Of a stretch of 64,000 nt of DNA, positions 1-11,665 are shown piece after piece. The DNA comes from Chionoecetes opilio. Its lineage: Eukaryota; Arthropoda; Malacostraca; Decapoda; Majidae. The position numbers and the translations under genes were made by a program. The notes beneath the pieces are model-generated. The model made no database searches. It was not told where the DNA came from and saw nothing but the letters and a program-made list of their open reading frames with translations. The DNA is taken from the NCBI GenBank assembly GCA_016584305.1, contig JACEEZ010025380.1, positions 84,501 to 148,500 on the forward strand, given 5' to 3'. How positions within the stretch are numbered: position 1 is the first letter of the stretch; every line of letters begins with the position of its first letter.

Positions 1-1012
1 GGCTGCCATCTGGTGGCCACTCTGCCTTCCTGACGGCTGGCCATCCTTGGTCCACTCTGCCTTCCTGAACGGCTGCATCTTGTGCTAACTCTTGCCTTCC
101 TGACGGGCCGCCATCTGGGTGCCCTCGCCTTCCTGACGGCTGCCTCTTTGGTGCCACTCATGCCTTCCTGACGGCTGCCATCTTGGTGCACTCTGCCTTC
201 CCTGACGGCCTTGCCATCTTGGTGGCCCTCTGCTTCCTACGGCTGCCTCTTTGGTTGCCACTCTGCCTTCTGACGGCTGCCATCGTTGGTGCCCACTCTA
301 CCTTCCTGACGGCCGACATCCTTGGCGGCACTCTGCCTTCCGACGGCGCCTCTTGGTGCCCTCTGCCCTTCCTTGACGGCGCCGCCATCTGGGTGTCCAC
401 TCTGCCTTCCTGTACGGCCCGCATCTTGGTGCCACTCTTGCCTGCTGCGGCCGCCATCTTGGTGCACTATGCCTTCCTGACGGCTGCCATCTTGGTGCCA
501 CTGCTGCCTTCCCTACGGCTGCCATCTTGGTGCCACTCTGCTGCCTTCCTGACGGCCGCCATCTTGGTTGTGCCACTCTGCCTCCATGCGGCTGCCATCC
601 TTGGTGTCCAACTCTGCCTTCTACGGCACGCCATCTTGGTGCCACTCCTTGCTGCCTTTCCTGACGGTTGCCATCCTGGTTCCACTCTGGCCTTCCTGAC
701 GGCCGCCATCCTTGTGCACTCTGCCTTCCTGACAGCTGCCATCTTGGTGCCACTTTGCCGCTCCTGGACGGCTGCCATCTTGGTGCCATCTGCTTCCTGA
801 CGGCCGCCATCTTGTGCCACTCTGCCTTCCTGACGGCCGCCATCTTGGTGCCACTTTCTGCCCTTCCTGACGGCCGCCATCTTGGGTCCACTCTGCCTTC
901 CTGACGGCCGCCATCTTGTGCCCACTCTGCCTTACTGACGGCTGCCATCTGGTGCCACTCTTGCCTTCCTGAACGCCGCCATCTTGGTGTTGAACGCCGC
1001 TGCATCCACCCA
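1..1012. repeat. 34-bp minisatellite, about 30 copies
   Basis: Imperfect tandem array with unit CTGCCTTCCTGACGGCCGCC followed by ATCTTGGTGCCACT (34 bp). Single-base indels between units destroy any common reading frame, so the ORFs on both strands here are repeat translations rather than genes. The array runs off the left edge of the window. Most units carry GCCGCCATCTTGG or a one-base variant, which is the reverse complement of the YY1-type core AAGATGGCGGC. Confidence 0.9.
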
Positions 1013-1039
1013 TGATTCAGGAACGCAGCCCTAGACATC

Positions 1040-1234
1040 TCCTTCCGAACACATTATAAGCCCGTTTGACGATTATAAAATGCGTTCTAAGCATTAATAA
1101 TGCCCGTTCTAGCATTAAATAATGCCCGTTTTGAAGGCATTATAAAATGCCGTTGAAGCATTATTAAAATGCCGTTGAAGCATTTATAAAATGCCGTTGA
1201 AGCAGTATAAAATGCCGTTGTAGCTATATAAAAT
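1040..1234. repeat. short tandem repeat, about 21-22 bp unit
   Basis: About eight degenerate units of GCATTATAAAATGCCGTTGA. It lies directly beside the presumed end of the gypsy LTR, so it is either flanking DNA or part of a longer LTR; the sequence does not decide. Confidence 0.75.
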
Positions 1235-1495
1235 GCCGTTGATGTGAGGGATCCTGACGTCCTTATCGTGTCTTGGGACGAGGATACAACCGAGTAAATG
1301 TAGATCCTTGTATACAGTGCACTTAAGGGAGTACAAAGGTTAAGTGAGAGTATGTTTTACAAGCTTATGGCCCGAGGCGAACTGATATTACTCGCGGCCC
1401 TGCGGCAGGAGTGAGCTTAAGTTGCTGGTTAGGCATTATCCATGGCATAGGAAAAAAAATAAGCATGGAATGCCGCACATAGATAGTATCCTACA
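1235..1495 (-). mobile_element. putative 3' LTR of the gypsy element
   Basis: Immediately after the polypurine tract the minus strand begins TGTAGGATAC, and a matching ...CCTCACA end lies about 260 bp further on, giving the TG...CA ends expected of an LTR. No second LTR was found on the gag side, so the far edge is inferred from the CA dinucleotide alone. Confidence 0.5.
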
Positions 1496-1511
1496 TCTCC
1501 CTCCCCCTTCC
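1496..1511 (-). other. polypurine tract (plus-strand primer site)
   Basis: The minus strand reads GGAAGGGGGAGGGAGA, a 16-bp purine run directly before the TGTAGG of the putative 3' LTR and just after the integrase remnant. This is the position expected of the polypurine tract that primes second-strand synthesis in LTR retrotransposons. Confidence 0.7.
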
Positions 1512-1734
1512 ACGCTCATAGACCGCATGTTCTTGAGCGTCCCTTTTGGCCTTGATACGGGGGCGAACTGCGAGGCTGGACAGGCTGGGACGGCTCTTGT
1601 TTCCGAGGGGTACCGCGGCCGTGGCCGAAGGGCCTGTCGGGTTTGGGGCGAAGTCGGGCGAGGAAGCCGGCGGGTTTCTCCACCAAAGCCCCGTCAACTG
1701 GGCATCCGGAGGAGGTAAATCGCGGGGAGTTTTA

Positions 1735-2790
1735 CCTTTGCCCATAACTGTGGCAACCCTGTCCCCACCGCTTTGTAGTCGGGTACTGGATATGGACTAC
1801 AGAAACCCAGCGGTAGCGGTGCGTAGATTTTTGCATGGGCGTCGTACGTGCTGTTGGCGTCGCGAGACGAGTGGGTGGCTCGACGTCACAGCTCTCGGCC
1901 CTGACTTGCCACTGCTGGGCTCCCTGAAGGCGCCTGGCGTGAGCAGGAACGCCAGGAACGAAGAGGGTGGGCCGTAAAGAACCTTGAGCGGGAGCGATCC
2001 AGTTGTGGTTTTGGGTGTTCCGGACTCGAGGAGACCCTGTTGAACGCCTCACGTCGAGATTTCCTGAGGGGGCCACTTCTGGATGAGATGCTTGACCGAT
2101 TTCACCGCGACTCGGCGTGGCCATTCGAACTGTGGGGTTGGGGCGACGACGTGTTGTGGCGGACCCCAAACGCTCCAGGAGTCAGCGACTCCCGGCTGGC
2201 GAACTGCGGCCGCGCCATCTGTGCGTAGCGACTGGAAACGCCTAAGTCGCGGAAGAGATGCCCGGAAGTGACCTGGATGATTGCAGAAGAGATGGTGTCC
2301 GCGCCACATGACACCACTCAGGCCATCCAGAGAGACGGTCGACGACCACTAGAAACATTTTCCCGGTACGTTGAAAAGGTCCGCCGACACTTGCTCAGGG
2401 CCTGTGGGGTTGTCATCACAGTGAGCGTAGAGCTCTTTCCTGCTGACTGGTTTGCAGGGTACCTGTCAGGGCTCGCAAGCGCGCACGACGTTCACGAGGT
2501 CCGAATCGATGCAGGCCAGTACACACTTGTCCCGTGCCCGGTCTTGGTGGCCTCGCCCGCGGTGACTATCGTGCAAATGGTCAAGACACGACGGGCGGAG
2601 GGCAGCTGGGACTCAGCGACCAACGGCGCCATACATGACAGGTCGTCTTCACTGTAGATGTTGTCCCCATATTTCCAATCGGACGCAACGCTTGGGTAGA
2701 GTATAGCGGTCTCTGGAATCCTGTCCTGACACGCTGAAGTACTCGAGTGTCCAGGGTCCTCGCGGGGCTGCGCGAACGAAATTCATCCAT
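1735..2790 (-). pseudogene. gypsy integrase remnant
   Basis: Two minus-strand frames around 2050-2317 each hold half of a conserved integrase stretch: one reads SSPQPHSSNGHAES, the other VAVKSVKHLIQK. Together they match the block around the catalytic Glu of Ty3/gypsy DDE integrases (SNGxAE followed by AVKxxK). Downstream, minus-strand sequence near 1735-1790 reads HIQYPTTKRW, which resembles the C-terminal chromodomain-like/GPY region of these integrases. A frameshift separates the two halves, and no intact zinc-binding HHCC region was seen. It would insert element cDNA into host chromatin if intact. Confidence 0.75.
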
Positions 2791-2914
2791 TGCTACGGTC
2801 GGGGCTGGAGTGCCCGGAAGCTGCCGATAGTCGACGTCGGTGGCCAGAGACTACTGCTCGTAGGGTGATTCTCCTGACAGGAGAAGCTGGTTTCAGCGTT
2901 CAAGAAGCGTTATC

Positions 2915-4000
2915 TTCGCCGTTCGGACTTGTTCAACTGGAGAGTGGGAGAGGGCATCCGGGAGGCACAGCTCCTTGCCCGTACGCCAGGCCGCGGTGAA
3001 GATGAACGCTGAAATCTTCTCCTTCAGACGCTGGAGACGAGGGTTGTCGATGGCGTCCAAGGAGTAACTGTTGAGGATGGGGGACCAAAGGGCGATGGTC
3101 ACCAGTCCACTCTGGCCGAAGTGCTGGAACCCCGCGAGGTAAACCGTACCGTTCATCATCGCCCACCTACTGGCAGTAACTCCCAACTCGATGGTGGCGT
3201 AGCGGGTCTCGGCATCCGTTAGAAGCGGTGAGCCACATTGATGAGTCGAACTGTCCCTCCGCCGTGATCCTGTAGGAGAGCGTAGTCCAGACCTATGACG
3301 TGAGGCGTCCCTGTTGCAGGACGGCCGGAGGCTGGATCGAGGAAGGCGAGGACAGGTGGACTGGATAAGGCCTCCTTGACCCTCTGGAAGGCCTGGTCTG
3401 TCGGCCTCCACACGAACATTCTCTTCGGACTCATCAATGGGCGGAGAGGGAGCTGCAGACAAGATCTGTCGGGTGAGAACTCTGTCCAGCTGGTTGGCCA
3501 GGCCCATGAATGACCGCAAGTCTGTCAGGTTGGCTGCTTTGGAAGTCCGTGATAGCCCAACCTTTTCAGGATCCTGCCGCGAATGCCGTCATGGAAGCTG
3601 GTACCACCGAAGGCGAACCTTCGGTAGCGGCCAAGAACAAACTTCTCGGCATTTATGTGATCCTGTGTGCTCTGCATCTGTGAGGACTCGTAGACTCGCG
3701 GAGGTTGGTGTCCGTGTAATCCTCGTCATACAATAGGATGTCGTCCTACCACCTTGACGCATTGCATCACTCCCTGAAGACGCGCTGTCCGCCTTGTCGA
3801 CAAAGCCGTCCTCCGTGGCAGCGAAACCCATCGGGCCTCGGAGGTTCGAAGCGGGGCCATAAGGGAGTGATGAACGTTGTTAACGCTGACCTTCCTCGGG
3901 CCAAAGGATCTGCCAGTATCCGCAATAGGCGTCTGTGGTGGGTTAAGTACTTGGCCTGTGGGGTGAACTCTACGTGTGGACTGCGAAAGGCGTAGGAGAA
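2915..4000 (-). pseudogene. gypsy reverse transcriptase / RNase H remnant
   Basis: Minus-strand fragments include DILLYDEDYTDTN near 3700-3750 (degenerate YxDD-type active-site region), LRSFMGLANQL near 3490-3520 (conserved RT C-terminus), RVKEALSSPPVLAFLDPA near 3340-3400 and LTDAETRYATIELGV near 3180-3230 (RNase H entry), and RLQRLKEKISAF near 3000-3060. This run of motifs is diagnostic of Ty3/gypsy RT-RNase H. At least four frame changes interrupt it, so it is not translatable as one protein. Similar elements are common in crustacean genomes. The N-terminal RT and protease portion (about 4000-4940) is not recognisable with confidence. Confidence 0.85.
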
Positions 4001-4959
4001 GGGTGAGCGGGACGTTGAACCTGCCGTTGCCTTGACAGGTCCTGGTGATCCATACGCCGCCATTTACCTCGCCACGACGACCTGGGTTGCACCAGGGGGA
4101 TGGGTCGTCGCCAGCAGGTGCGAATGACGCCTGAGAAACCTAGAGTCCAGCTGAGATTTCACCGGATCCTGTAAGCTTGGGACTCAAACCGTGGAGTGTA
4201 TATGGCGAAGGCTGTGCGATCTTCCTTTAAGTGAATTCGATGGGCGGACCTAACAGGTTTCAGCGGTGCCTCCAGTAAGTCTCCTCGTCACCAACACGAC
4301 TACTACTCTGAAGGAAGTGTGCCTTGGCATCTCAGGGATGTGGTTGCTAGGAGTGGAAGTGGCGGGCGAGAACCTGGTTGGCGAAGCTCCGTCACTTGGT
4401 TCCTGTCCGCAGCTCTTCGTGCCACCCCTGGTCTGACGCTCGTTTTGACCTCCTTACCCTGTTACCCCACCCTCTCCTCCGCCGTCAGTCCTGATTTGCT
4501 GCGGGAAGTACTCAGGCCCTATCCCCAAGTCATCGGCATGCCTTCCCAGGACAACAGGTGTACTCATGAGCTTTGCACGTTCAATCCAACCAGTGCAAAA
4601 ACAGAGCGCCGTAGGAACAGCTCAGCACTGGAAGGAGCCCAACGGCGGCATTTTTAGAGCCGTCAGCATTGTAGTAAGCCCAGTGTTGGGGGCGGGTCGG
4701 GGTCGGACTTGGAGAGGCCCAGGCTCCTTAGGTGCTATGGCCCCTATCACCGGTGGAATCCGCACCGGTGTCAGGTATCACACTCGAGGGTTTCCCGAAC
4801 ACTCCAGCGTGCATGACGACAACACTGATGGATGGTGGGATAGGCGTAGGTCTCTCATGTGCTGTCGACTTGACTCGCCTAACTGCTGGCTTGATGCTTC
4901 GGAGGCCTGGGTTTTCCGAGCTGTGACTGGGCTCGCATCTACGTGAAAGTTGGAGCGTG

Positions 4960-6250
4960 GGTCCCTTTCACGTTTTGGATTCCTAGGCTTCGAAGTTGCT
5001 GATGCTGGTTTGCGAAGATCTGCAACATCTTTTCAAAATGCCCCGTACCGGTTGCAGGCACTGGCACTGGACATTCCGGGCTGGGCACCCTCCTTGTGGG
5101 ACCAATGGCCAGTTCTGCCACACTGGTGCACGTTGTTTCTTTGGCACAACAACCGTTGGGGGCGCAGCTGCTTTTTCCCCCACATTAAGTACAGGGAGGA
5201 TGACGTGGTCGCGAACGGACCGTGGCCTCTGCCTTCGTTTTGTGGGGCCACCTTTTCCCTTTCTGTACTGGGATAAGCTCTTGCAGCTGGAAGGGCCGTA
5301 TGCGTATCGGTTGACCTCGTAAGCCTCGTGAGAAGGCGGGCACGACGTCACCACGTCCCTCCGAGTGTGCAGGGGCGTCCCGGGCGATGAGTTTCTTCTG
5401 CACCAACGTTCTTCATCGTGGACGCCTGTGAAAGGTGTCCGTGCTTGGTCCAGGGCGTCCTCGCGAGGCGACGTCGGGCTTTACAGACGTCTTTTCCTCT
5501 GAAGGCCCTCAAACCTGACAAAAAGTTCAGCAAAGGACTCGCCAGCAGCTTGCTTGCAACTGGGTAAATGCCGTCCGTCGGAGGGCCTCGTTGTTAGATC
5601 CTGATGTGCTGTTGTCGGCTGTCAAGCACGGCGTCGACAGAAGATGTAGAGTCTGGGTGGCACTTGGTAGAGTGGTGCTCCAGCACTCTCTGGGTCTCCA
5701 GCGATCAACACATCCTTAAGCTGGATCAGTTGCTTGGTCCGGGCAGTCTGGCTAAGTCGCACCATTGTCGCATATTCCTTCCACCGTCGTCGCCACTCTC
5801 TGAAATTTCGGAAAGTGGACATCAGGGGAGAGGGGGGGATGGGCTGAACAGCTGCTTTGGGTGCCGACGGGCGCTGAAGGTGTTTGACACCCCAATCCCG
5901 GTGTACTGGCCCCTGCACGGCCCCAGCCAGCAGTGGCCGTGGTGAAGGTGAAGAAAGGGCGCCGGGACTGCAAGCCTCGACAGCAAGGCATCGAACCGCG
6001 CAGCCTCCTCACGCCTCTGTTCCTCCCTCTCATCGCGAGCAGCTGCTTCCTCCGCCCTACGACGTGCCGCTTCTTCCTCGCGTTCGATGCGCGCCGCATC
6101 GTCTCGGTTCGTCATCCAAGTAAGAAGGGCGCACAGATCCATCTGCGGGGGCGGGGTTGATGTTTCCCGACTGGAAGGCGACGAGTCCCCCGTTGCCATT
6201 TCCTCTTCTACCTCCCGAAAGGAACCCTTCTTTCCTTTTCCTTTCGGCAT
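4960..6250 (-). pseudogene. gypsy gag remnant with zinc knuckle
   Basis: The minus-strand ORF starting at 6250 begins MPKGKGKKGSFREVEEE and continues into a charged coiled-coil-like stretch rich in REEAARRRAEEAAARDE-type repeats, the usual N-terminal layout of this gag type. A second frame near 5750-5800 reads NFREWRRRWKEYA, resembling the capsid region. Near 5050-5160 split frames give CGRTGHWSHKEG, a CCHC zinc-knuckle core. Frameshifts separate all three segments. The product would form the particle and bind element RNA if intact. Confidence 0.7.
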
Positions 6251-7291
6251 GTCTAGGCGTGCTGTAGTTCACTGACGTATGAACTGCGCCTTAACAACTC
6301 GACATAACCAGAAGGAGTAAGGTTTGCGAGTCTGCTTCGCCAAGGTGTGTGCAGTATATTAGGGTGCGTGCATTATAACGGGGTGCGTGCATGCGTTTGA
6401 GGTGGTGGTGGTGGTGGTGGTAGTGGCCGCGGGTGCCGCTGGGCGAGCCGCTGGGCAGTGCAGAGTTGCCAGATTTGGGGATTTGTCCCTATATTTGGGG
6501 ATTTCGGGGCACTGATGGGGACATGGGGACATTCACTCTCGATTTGGGGACTTTTGAGGTTTCTGAAAAAAAACATGTATTTTATCACTTAAAATAATAT
6601 TATTAATATGAAGGTTAAAAGAAAACATGAGGTTAAACCAACGGGAAGGAAGAAGTCATTTGAGCTTCATTGATCCCAAAGAAGTAAGTCAAGAAATGTG
6701 GTCTCCATTGGTCCATTGCAAGGGCGTAGCCAGGGGGGGGGCCAAGGGGGCCATGGCCTCCCCCAATTCACGATAATTAATTAAAAAAAAGTATTTAGGC
6801 TGTAGCCTATAATTCAGTATAATGGTGAAATGAAAATCAATTAATTAGTTATGTAATGTTGCATGTATATTCATTCATTGTTAACAAAACAGCTTAGGCA
6901 AATATAATCAAACAATACTTCTATAATTGCTAACAGTGCAAACATTTCAAGTAAAATTTCCCTTTTAAGCGTCTGCCAATAAACAATATAGTTAGGGCTA
7001 CCCTTTTTTGTAGGCGTTTTCTGTGCAAAAATTTTCAGCTGTTTTATAATTATGACAGTAATTTAATTATTATTTATAATAACTTCTCTTTGATTCATCT
7101 TACTGATTAATATATAATTAAACAATTAAGTGCTTATTATTTTCCTATAAAGAGATCAAATAAAATTAATATGGTATATATATTCACAATCTTTTTAAAT
7201 AAACATGGCTTTGTTTATTCAGCTGATGTGCGGTGTGCCGCTGCTGGCTTTACCAATGAACAAAAGGTACAGAAAATTCCTTTATTTTATA

Positions 7292-7577
7292 CTTTGTTTT
7301 GTTTGTTTGTTTGTTTGTTTGTTTAGAGGATTTGGATTAGAGGTTTAGATTCCTCAGAGCCATAGTGATCTACCGCTGCAGCTTAGTGTTGGCCGAAGCC
7401 ACCACCCCGGGAGGGGGGTCACAAACCACCGGCTAACACCCGGTACCCATTCACTACTGGGTGGACAGGGGCTCGGGTTTTAAGAAAGACCGCCCATCTA
7501 TCTTCGCTCCGCCCGGGGATCGAACCCGGGACTTCTCGGTTGTGAGCCGAGCGTGCTAACCACTACACTACGGAGTA
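7292..7577 (-). mobile_element. tRNA-Val-derived SINE, full head
   Basis: Read on the minus strand, 7575-7506 folds as a tRNA: acceptor CTCCG/CGGAG, A box GTAGTGGTTAGC, anticodon arm CTCGG-CTCACAA-CCGAG giving anticodon CAC (Val), and B box GGGTTCGATCCC. The SINE body continues to a (CAAA)n-type 3' tail, seen as (TTTG)n at 7292-7322. Two more copies lie at 14094 and 35117. It sits inside the inner hAT, so it inserted after or moved with that element. Confidence 0.88.
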
Positions 7578-7709
7578 TTGTTTATATACAATTGTTTATT
7601 ATTAATTGTTTGCGATGGCCCCGTATATTTTGTTAGGTTTAAACTTATTTTAATGTGTTAATATCGTAATTTGGAAGGTAGTTAGTAATCAGCTGACCTC
7701 ATGCATTTA

Positions 7710-8181
7710 CCGTAGATAACACTAAAGTCACCAGGACAACTTTTTTTTTCTGTTTACAGACGTCTGGTAGCGTTAATAGTTACATTTCTACATCCTTGAT
7801 TTCAGGAAAGTTAGAAGGGGCTATCTGGAGAGTGTGTCATTTTGTGTCTTCATCTGTGTCATAGTATGGCTATAAATGAACAAATTACAAAAATATCACC
7901 AGAGTGTCGACCAACAATAAGGTCGCCAATTAGTGTTTATTTACTGAGTGTCCTCCCGCCGTCGTCGTCGCCCGAAAAAAAACGAGTAGTGAAATTTGAA
8001 ACCGTTAATACTTGCAGATACAAAGCATAAAACAACGCTGAAACGGTAGATTATACAGGCATGATATAAACTACTGTGTATCATCTTCAGTGGCACTTAA
8101 AAATCAGTAGTGATGCTATACTTCGTAATATATGGCGCCTGGCGACATTATTGCAGCTGGCGACTATACTGTCATCTACGG
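7710..8181 (+). mobile_element. MITE, CCGTAGATAACAC family, long form
   Basis: It starts TA|CCGTAGATAACACTAAAGTC and ends with the complement GACTATACTGTCATCTACGG. The TA beside the left tip suggests a TA target duplication; the right flank is TC, presumably mutated. The same 472-bp body recurs in both arms of the 21.6-26.3 kb palindrome. Shorter fold-back relatives lie at 26313 and 32554. No coding capacity. Confidence 0.8.
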
Positions 8182-8276
8182 TCAAAATTTTCTAAATATC
8201 AATATAAAAAATAGTACAGTATTATATCAGACTGTCAGTGACTGACTAAAATTATTTTTGACAGGTTAGAGTGATC

Positions 8277-10717
8277 ATGTCTGAGCCTGAGAGCAAAAAG
8301 AAGAAAACGATTCAGTCTGATCTTTCAAAGTTTTTCAAAAACAAGAGATCTCCTCTTCCAAACAACTATCAGAGCTGTCAGCTCCATCTGTATCAGAACC
8401 AGCATCAAGTACAGTATCTCTGGTCCTTCCAGCATCAGAAATTGAATCATGTTCATCTCAATCTCATCCACATGTTAGTGCTGCCCATACCGACTTTGGG
8501 TTTATGCTGTTGGAAGGCAGCTAACTGCAGAAGATCGGCAATTCTTTCTGGTGCCATGGAAGCCTTTTTAGGAATCAGATATGCCCTCATCTATGCACAT
8601 CAAATCTGGGGTGAAGAGATGCCGGCGACTGCTACCTACCCACTTGAAAAACTTTCCATGGCTTGCGGTCAGCAAAGTTCCAGGCCAGATTGGGGCTTTT
8701 TGTGTGCCATGTGTCTTGTTTTCAACATCAGGTGTAGGTGGTCGGTCTAGTGGATTTGGACAGCTTCCTGGAAAGCTTGTAACCAAGCCTTTGGAACGGT
8801 TTGATGATTTGACAGGTAAAAATGGAGCATTAACTTGTCATCAAACCAAGGAGTAATCATAAAAGCAGTGTTGCTAACATGATAAATTTCAACAAAAATA
8901 TTTCAAGAGACAATGATATATGTTCTAAATTATCAAAATCACGTTCTGAGAAATCACACGTATAGAGTAGTATTACACCCTATTGTGGATACCTTGCTGA
9001 TGTGTGCTCGCCAAAATAGTTGCACTAAGGGGCCACAGGGGTGAGAGCAAAAGATTGGACCAGAGGGGAAAGAAGACGAAGAGAATGATGGGAATTTTTG
9101 TGCCCTACTGCCTATCGCATCAGGGCAGGAGATGCCAGCCTGAAGTCTCATGTAAAAGATCACAAAAGGAATGCTTCTTACTTGTCGCCTGATATTCAAA
9201 ACGCCTTACTATCAGCTGCTGGTGGCCTGGTGCAAGAGACAGTTGTGGAAAATGTCAAGCAGGCAAAATTTTGGTCAATCATTGCGGATGAGACTATGGA
9301 CAGACAAAATCGCGAACAGCTACCCATTGCAGTTCGATATGTTCTGCCCGACGACACTGGCAAATGGCAATGTTATGAAGAACCTGTAGCCATTCTTGAC
9401 CTGTATAAAGAAATAGCATCTGAAAACTAGTGAAAAAAGTCTAACCCGGGGAGGCCATTGGAGGTGTGCTTCTAGAAAAAGATGAAAAAACTTGGCCTTG
9501 ATCTCAGCTCCTGCGTGGGGCAGGGATATGATGGCGCAAGTGCAATGGCAAGTAGCCGTGTAGGATCAGCTGCAGTCTTCAAACGAGAATCGCCAAATGC
9601 AGAATATTTCCACTGTGCCATGCATAGCTTGAACCTCAGTGCATCAAAAGCCGTTACAGTTATTGAAATTCAGCATGCACAGGATGTTGTCAAGGAAACA
9701 ACATCATGCTTCAAACACAGTGCTAAGCGAATGTCCTTGCTTAAGTCGTGCATAACTGGTGCCATTAAGAAAACTTTGCTGAAGTTATGTGAAACAAGAT
9801 TTGTGGAACGCCATGAAAGCATTATGACTTTTGCCAGTTTATTGCCATTCATTGTGCAAGCCCTAGATGAAAATGAAAACCTGGACATCATGTGAAACAC
9901 GGAAGGTGGCACTTTAGGCTGGAAAGTTCTATTACCAATGCTAGCTTTATTGTAGCTCTAAACGTCCTTGAGACTGTATCGGTCTGCTTCTGCCACTAAC
10001 CCGCATCCTACAATCAGTATCTTATGATACCAGCCAAGCAATGGTGCACGTTTCTGGGCTGATGATGTCTTGGAGAACATACGGAGTGAGGGGTCTTGAG
10101 TTCACAGTTGTCTTCAAAAAAGCCTCAGATCTTGCCAAAAAGGTGGGAGTTGTAATAACAAAAAACCCCGGGCAGCACAGCGTTCGGTATACAGAAAGAA
10201 TGCTGGTGTTGGGTCATCCATTGAAGACTACTATAGGATCAATGTATTCTACCCAACTGTGGATGCAATTATTGTTGACCTGAAACATCGATCGGTGAGC
10301 GTCAGCAGACAGCAACTGGCATCAGTTGTTTGATTCCATCGCTAATGGACTTTTGGAATAAAAAAGCAAGAACAATGGAAGTCATTGCTTGCTGTAATTG
10401 AAACCTATCACGACTGCTTGGATGTAACTGCAGCAGATCTCCACGGTGAGTTTGAACTGTGGAGAAAGCAGTGGCAGAACTCTGAAGAGCGTCCACAGTC
10501 TGCCCTAGCGTCCTTAGATAGCTGTTATGAATATTATCCAAACATCAAGACCTTTCTCCAAATGCTTGCAACTCTTCCTGTAACCACGGCTGAAGCTGAA
10601 CGGCTTTTTTCTCGCATGGAGCGTACACTGACTTCAATCAGGGCATCCATGTCAGAAATTCGTCTTCAAGATCTGGTGCTACTACAAGTTAACAGGCGAC
10701 AAAGCACCAAGTATTGA
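8277..10717 (+). pseudogene. hAT transposase, DUF4371/ZMYM1-like type, frameshifted
   Basis: The reading frame opens MSEPESKKKKTIQSDL. A TTF-type zinc-finger segment follows in other frames (FPWLAVSKVPGQIGAFC, then CVPCVLFS, about 8650-8730). Then come a DUF4371-like core (FWSIIADETMDRQNREQ near 9270-9320), GQGYDGASAMAS and FHCAMHSLNLSASKA (9520-9650), and the C-terminal dimerisation block PVTTAEAERLFSRMERT near 10580-10630, ending at TGA about 10717. The order zinc finger, RNase H-like core with conserved Asp residues, dimerisation block is standard for this hAT group. At least six frameshifts show it is dead or badly sequenced. It would cut and rejoin at the CAAGGGCG termini. Confidence 0.88.
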
Positions 10718-11665
10718 TCAAGTGAATGACAGGTTCGCAGCTACGACAGCTCGTCGCTTAAGATTTTTGCTGTGAGTCTGAGACGTTCAAACTGCACCTG
10801 CCATTACATACAGGCTACACTACAGTCATTACACACAGTTAAATACTGTGTTTGTATATACTAAATTTCTTTCTTTTCTTTTAATTGCGTCCATACTTTT
10901 GCCCAAAATAATATTAACGATGCTACACAAGTATCAAATAGCTTTAATAGACTTGTATGTTATTCTTCCTCATTTCCTTTTTACTCAGAATAATTATTTA
11001 TTCATTAGCTGCTACCAGAGTTGTATTTATTGTTTTCAACATTATCCTTCTGCCTGTATTATTTTTCATAAATATATAAATGCTATGAACTATAATGGAT
11101 ACTAATACAATTATTATTGATTGCATCAATACCTGTTCCCAACGGTTAGGTTTGCTTTGTTTATTGTTCATTCATTCTGAACCTTTTAAGTTATAGAAAT
11201 TTTTCAGTAGTACGTATTATATTTTAAATATTATTTTTCTTATATTATATATGAGATTTCCCCAATAGCCATGATGTCGTCTTGGATGATTAAGCGACAT
11301 AAGTTCATTCCTCCTACTTCCCAGTCATAAGTATACACTTGCTTGTATAATCCTACTTAATGTGTCCCTATTCAGAGCAACACCTTTTTTATATTTGTTC
11401 ACAGCTTTTATTATTCAACACACTACTTTAGGAGTGTATGGTATATTTTCATCAATTTTACTATATTGAATATCATGCAAAGAACCAATAAATGACCCCC
11501 CATAGGGCTCAAAATGCCCCCAATTAAGTCATATCTTCAAAAAAATTATCTGGGGGGCTTTACAGCGCCTCCCAGACCCCCAGCTGATAAGCCACCCACC
11601 CCTCAACCATCATTGGGAGGTGGCCCCCCCCAATTATTTTTCCTGGCTACGCCCTTGGTCCATTG

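Larger units (their letters stand above)
1235..6380 (-). mobile_element. Ty3/gypsy LTR retrotransposon, degenerate
   Basis: Reading on the minus strand the order is gag (about 6250 to 5000) with a CCHC zinc knuckle, then reverse transcriptase, RNase H and integrase pieces (about 4000 to 1735), then a polypurine tract and an LTR-like segment. This gag-RT-RH-IN order is the Ty3/gypsy order. Every domain is split over several frames by small indels, so no full ORF survives. A 5' LTR was not found beyond 6250, and the right-hand boundary is uncertain. Confidence 0.85.
6719..11657 (+). mobile_element. inner hAT transposon, 4.94 kb, with perfect 8-bp target duplication
   Basis: Terminal inverted repeats CAAGGGCGTAGCCAG (6719 onward) and CTGGCTACGCCCTTG (ending 11657) are flanked by identical GTCCATTG at 6711-6718 and 11658-11665. 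An 8-bp duplication is the hAT signature. The element encodes a decayed hAT transposase on the plus strand and carries a SINE (7292-7577) and a MITE (7710-8181) in its 5' part. Its ends match the MITE at 49129-49417. The right subterminal region (about 11460-11657) is rich in C and G runs. Confidence 0.92.

Noticed and set aside
183..800. 205-aa plus-strand ORF and long minus-strand ORFs in the first kilobase
   Set aside because: Translations of the 34-bp minisatellite; the frame changes from unit to unit.
7506..7575. tRNA-Val(CAC) gene on the minus strand
   Set aside because: Folds like a tRNA but is joined to a SINE body with a (CAAA)n tail, and two further copies exist; treated as the SINE promoter.
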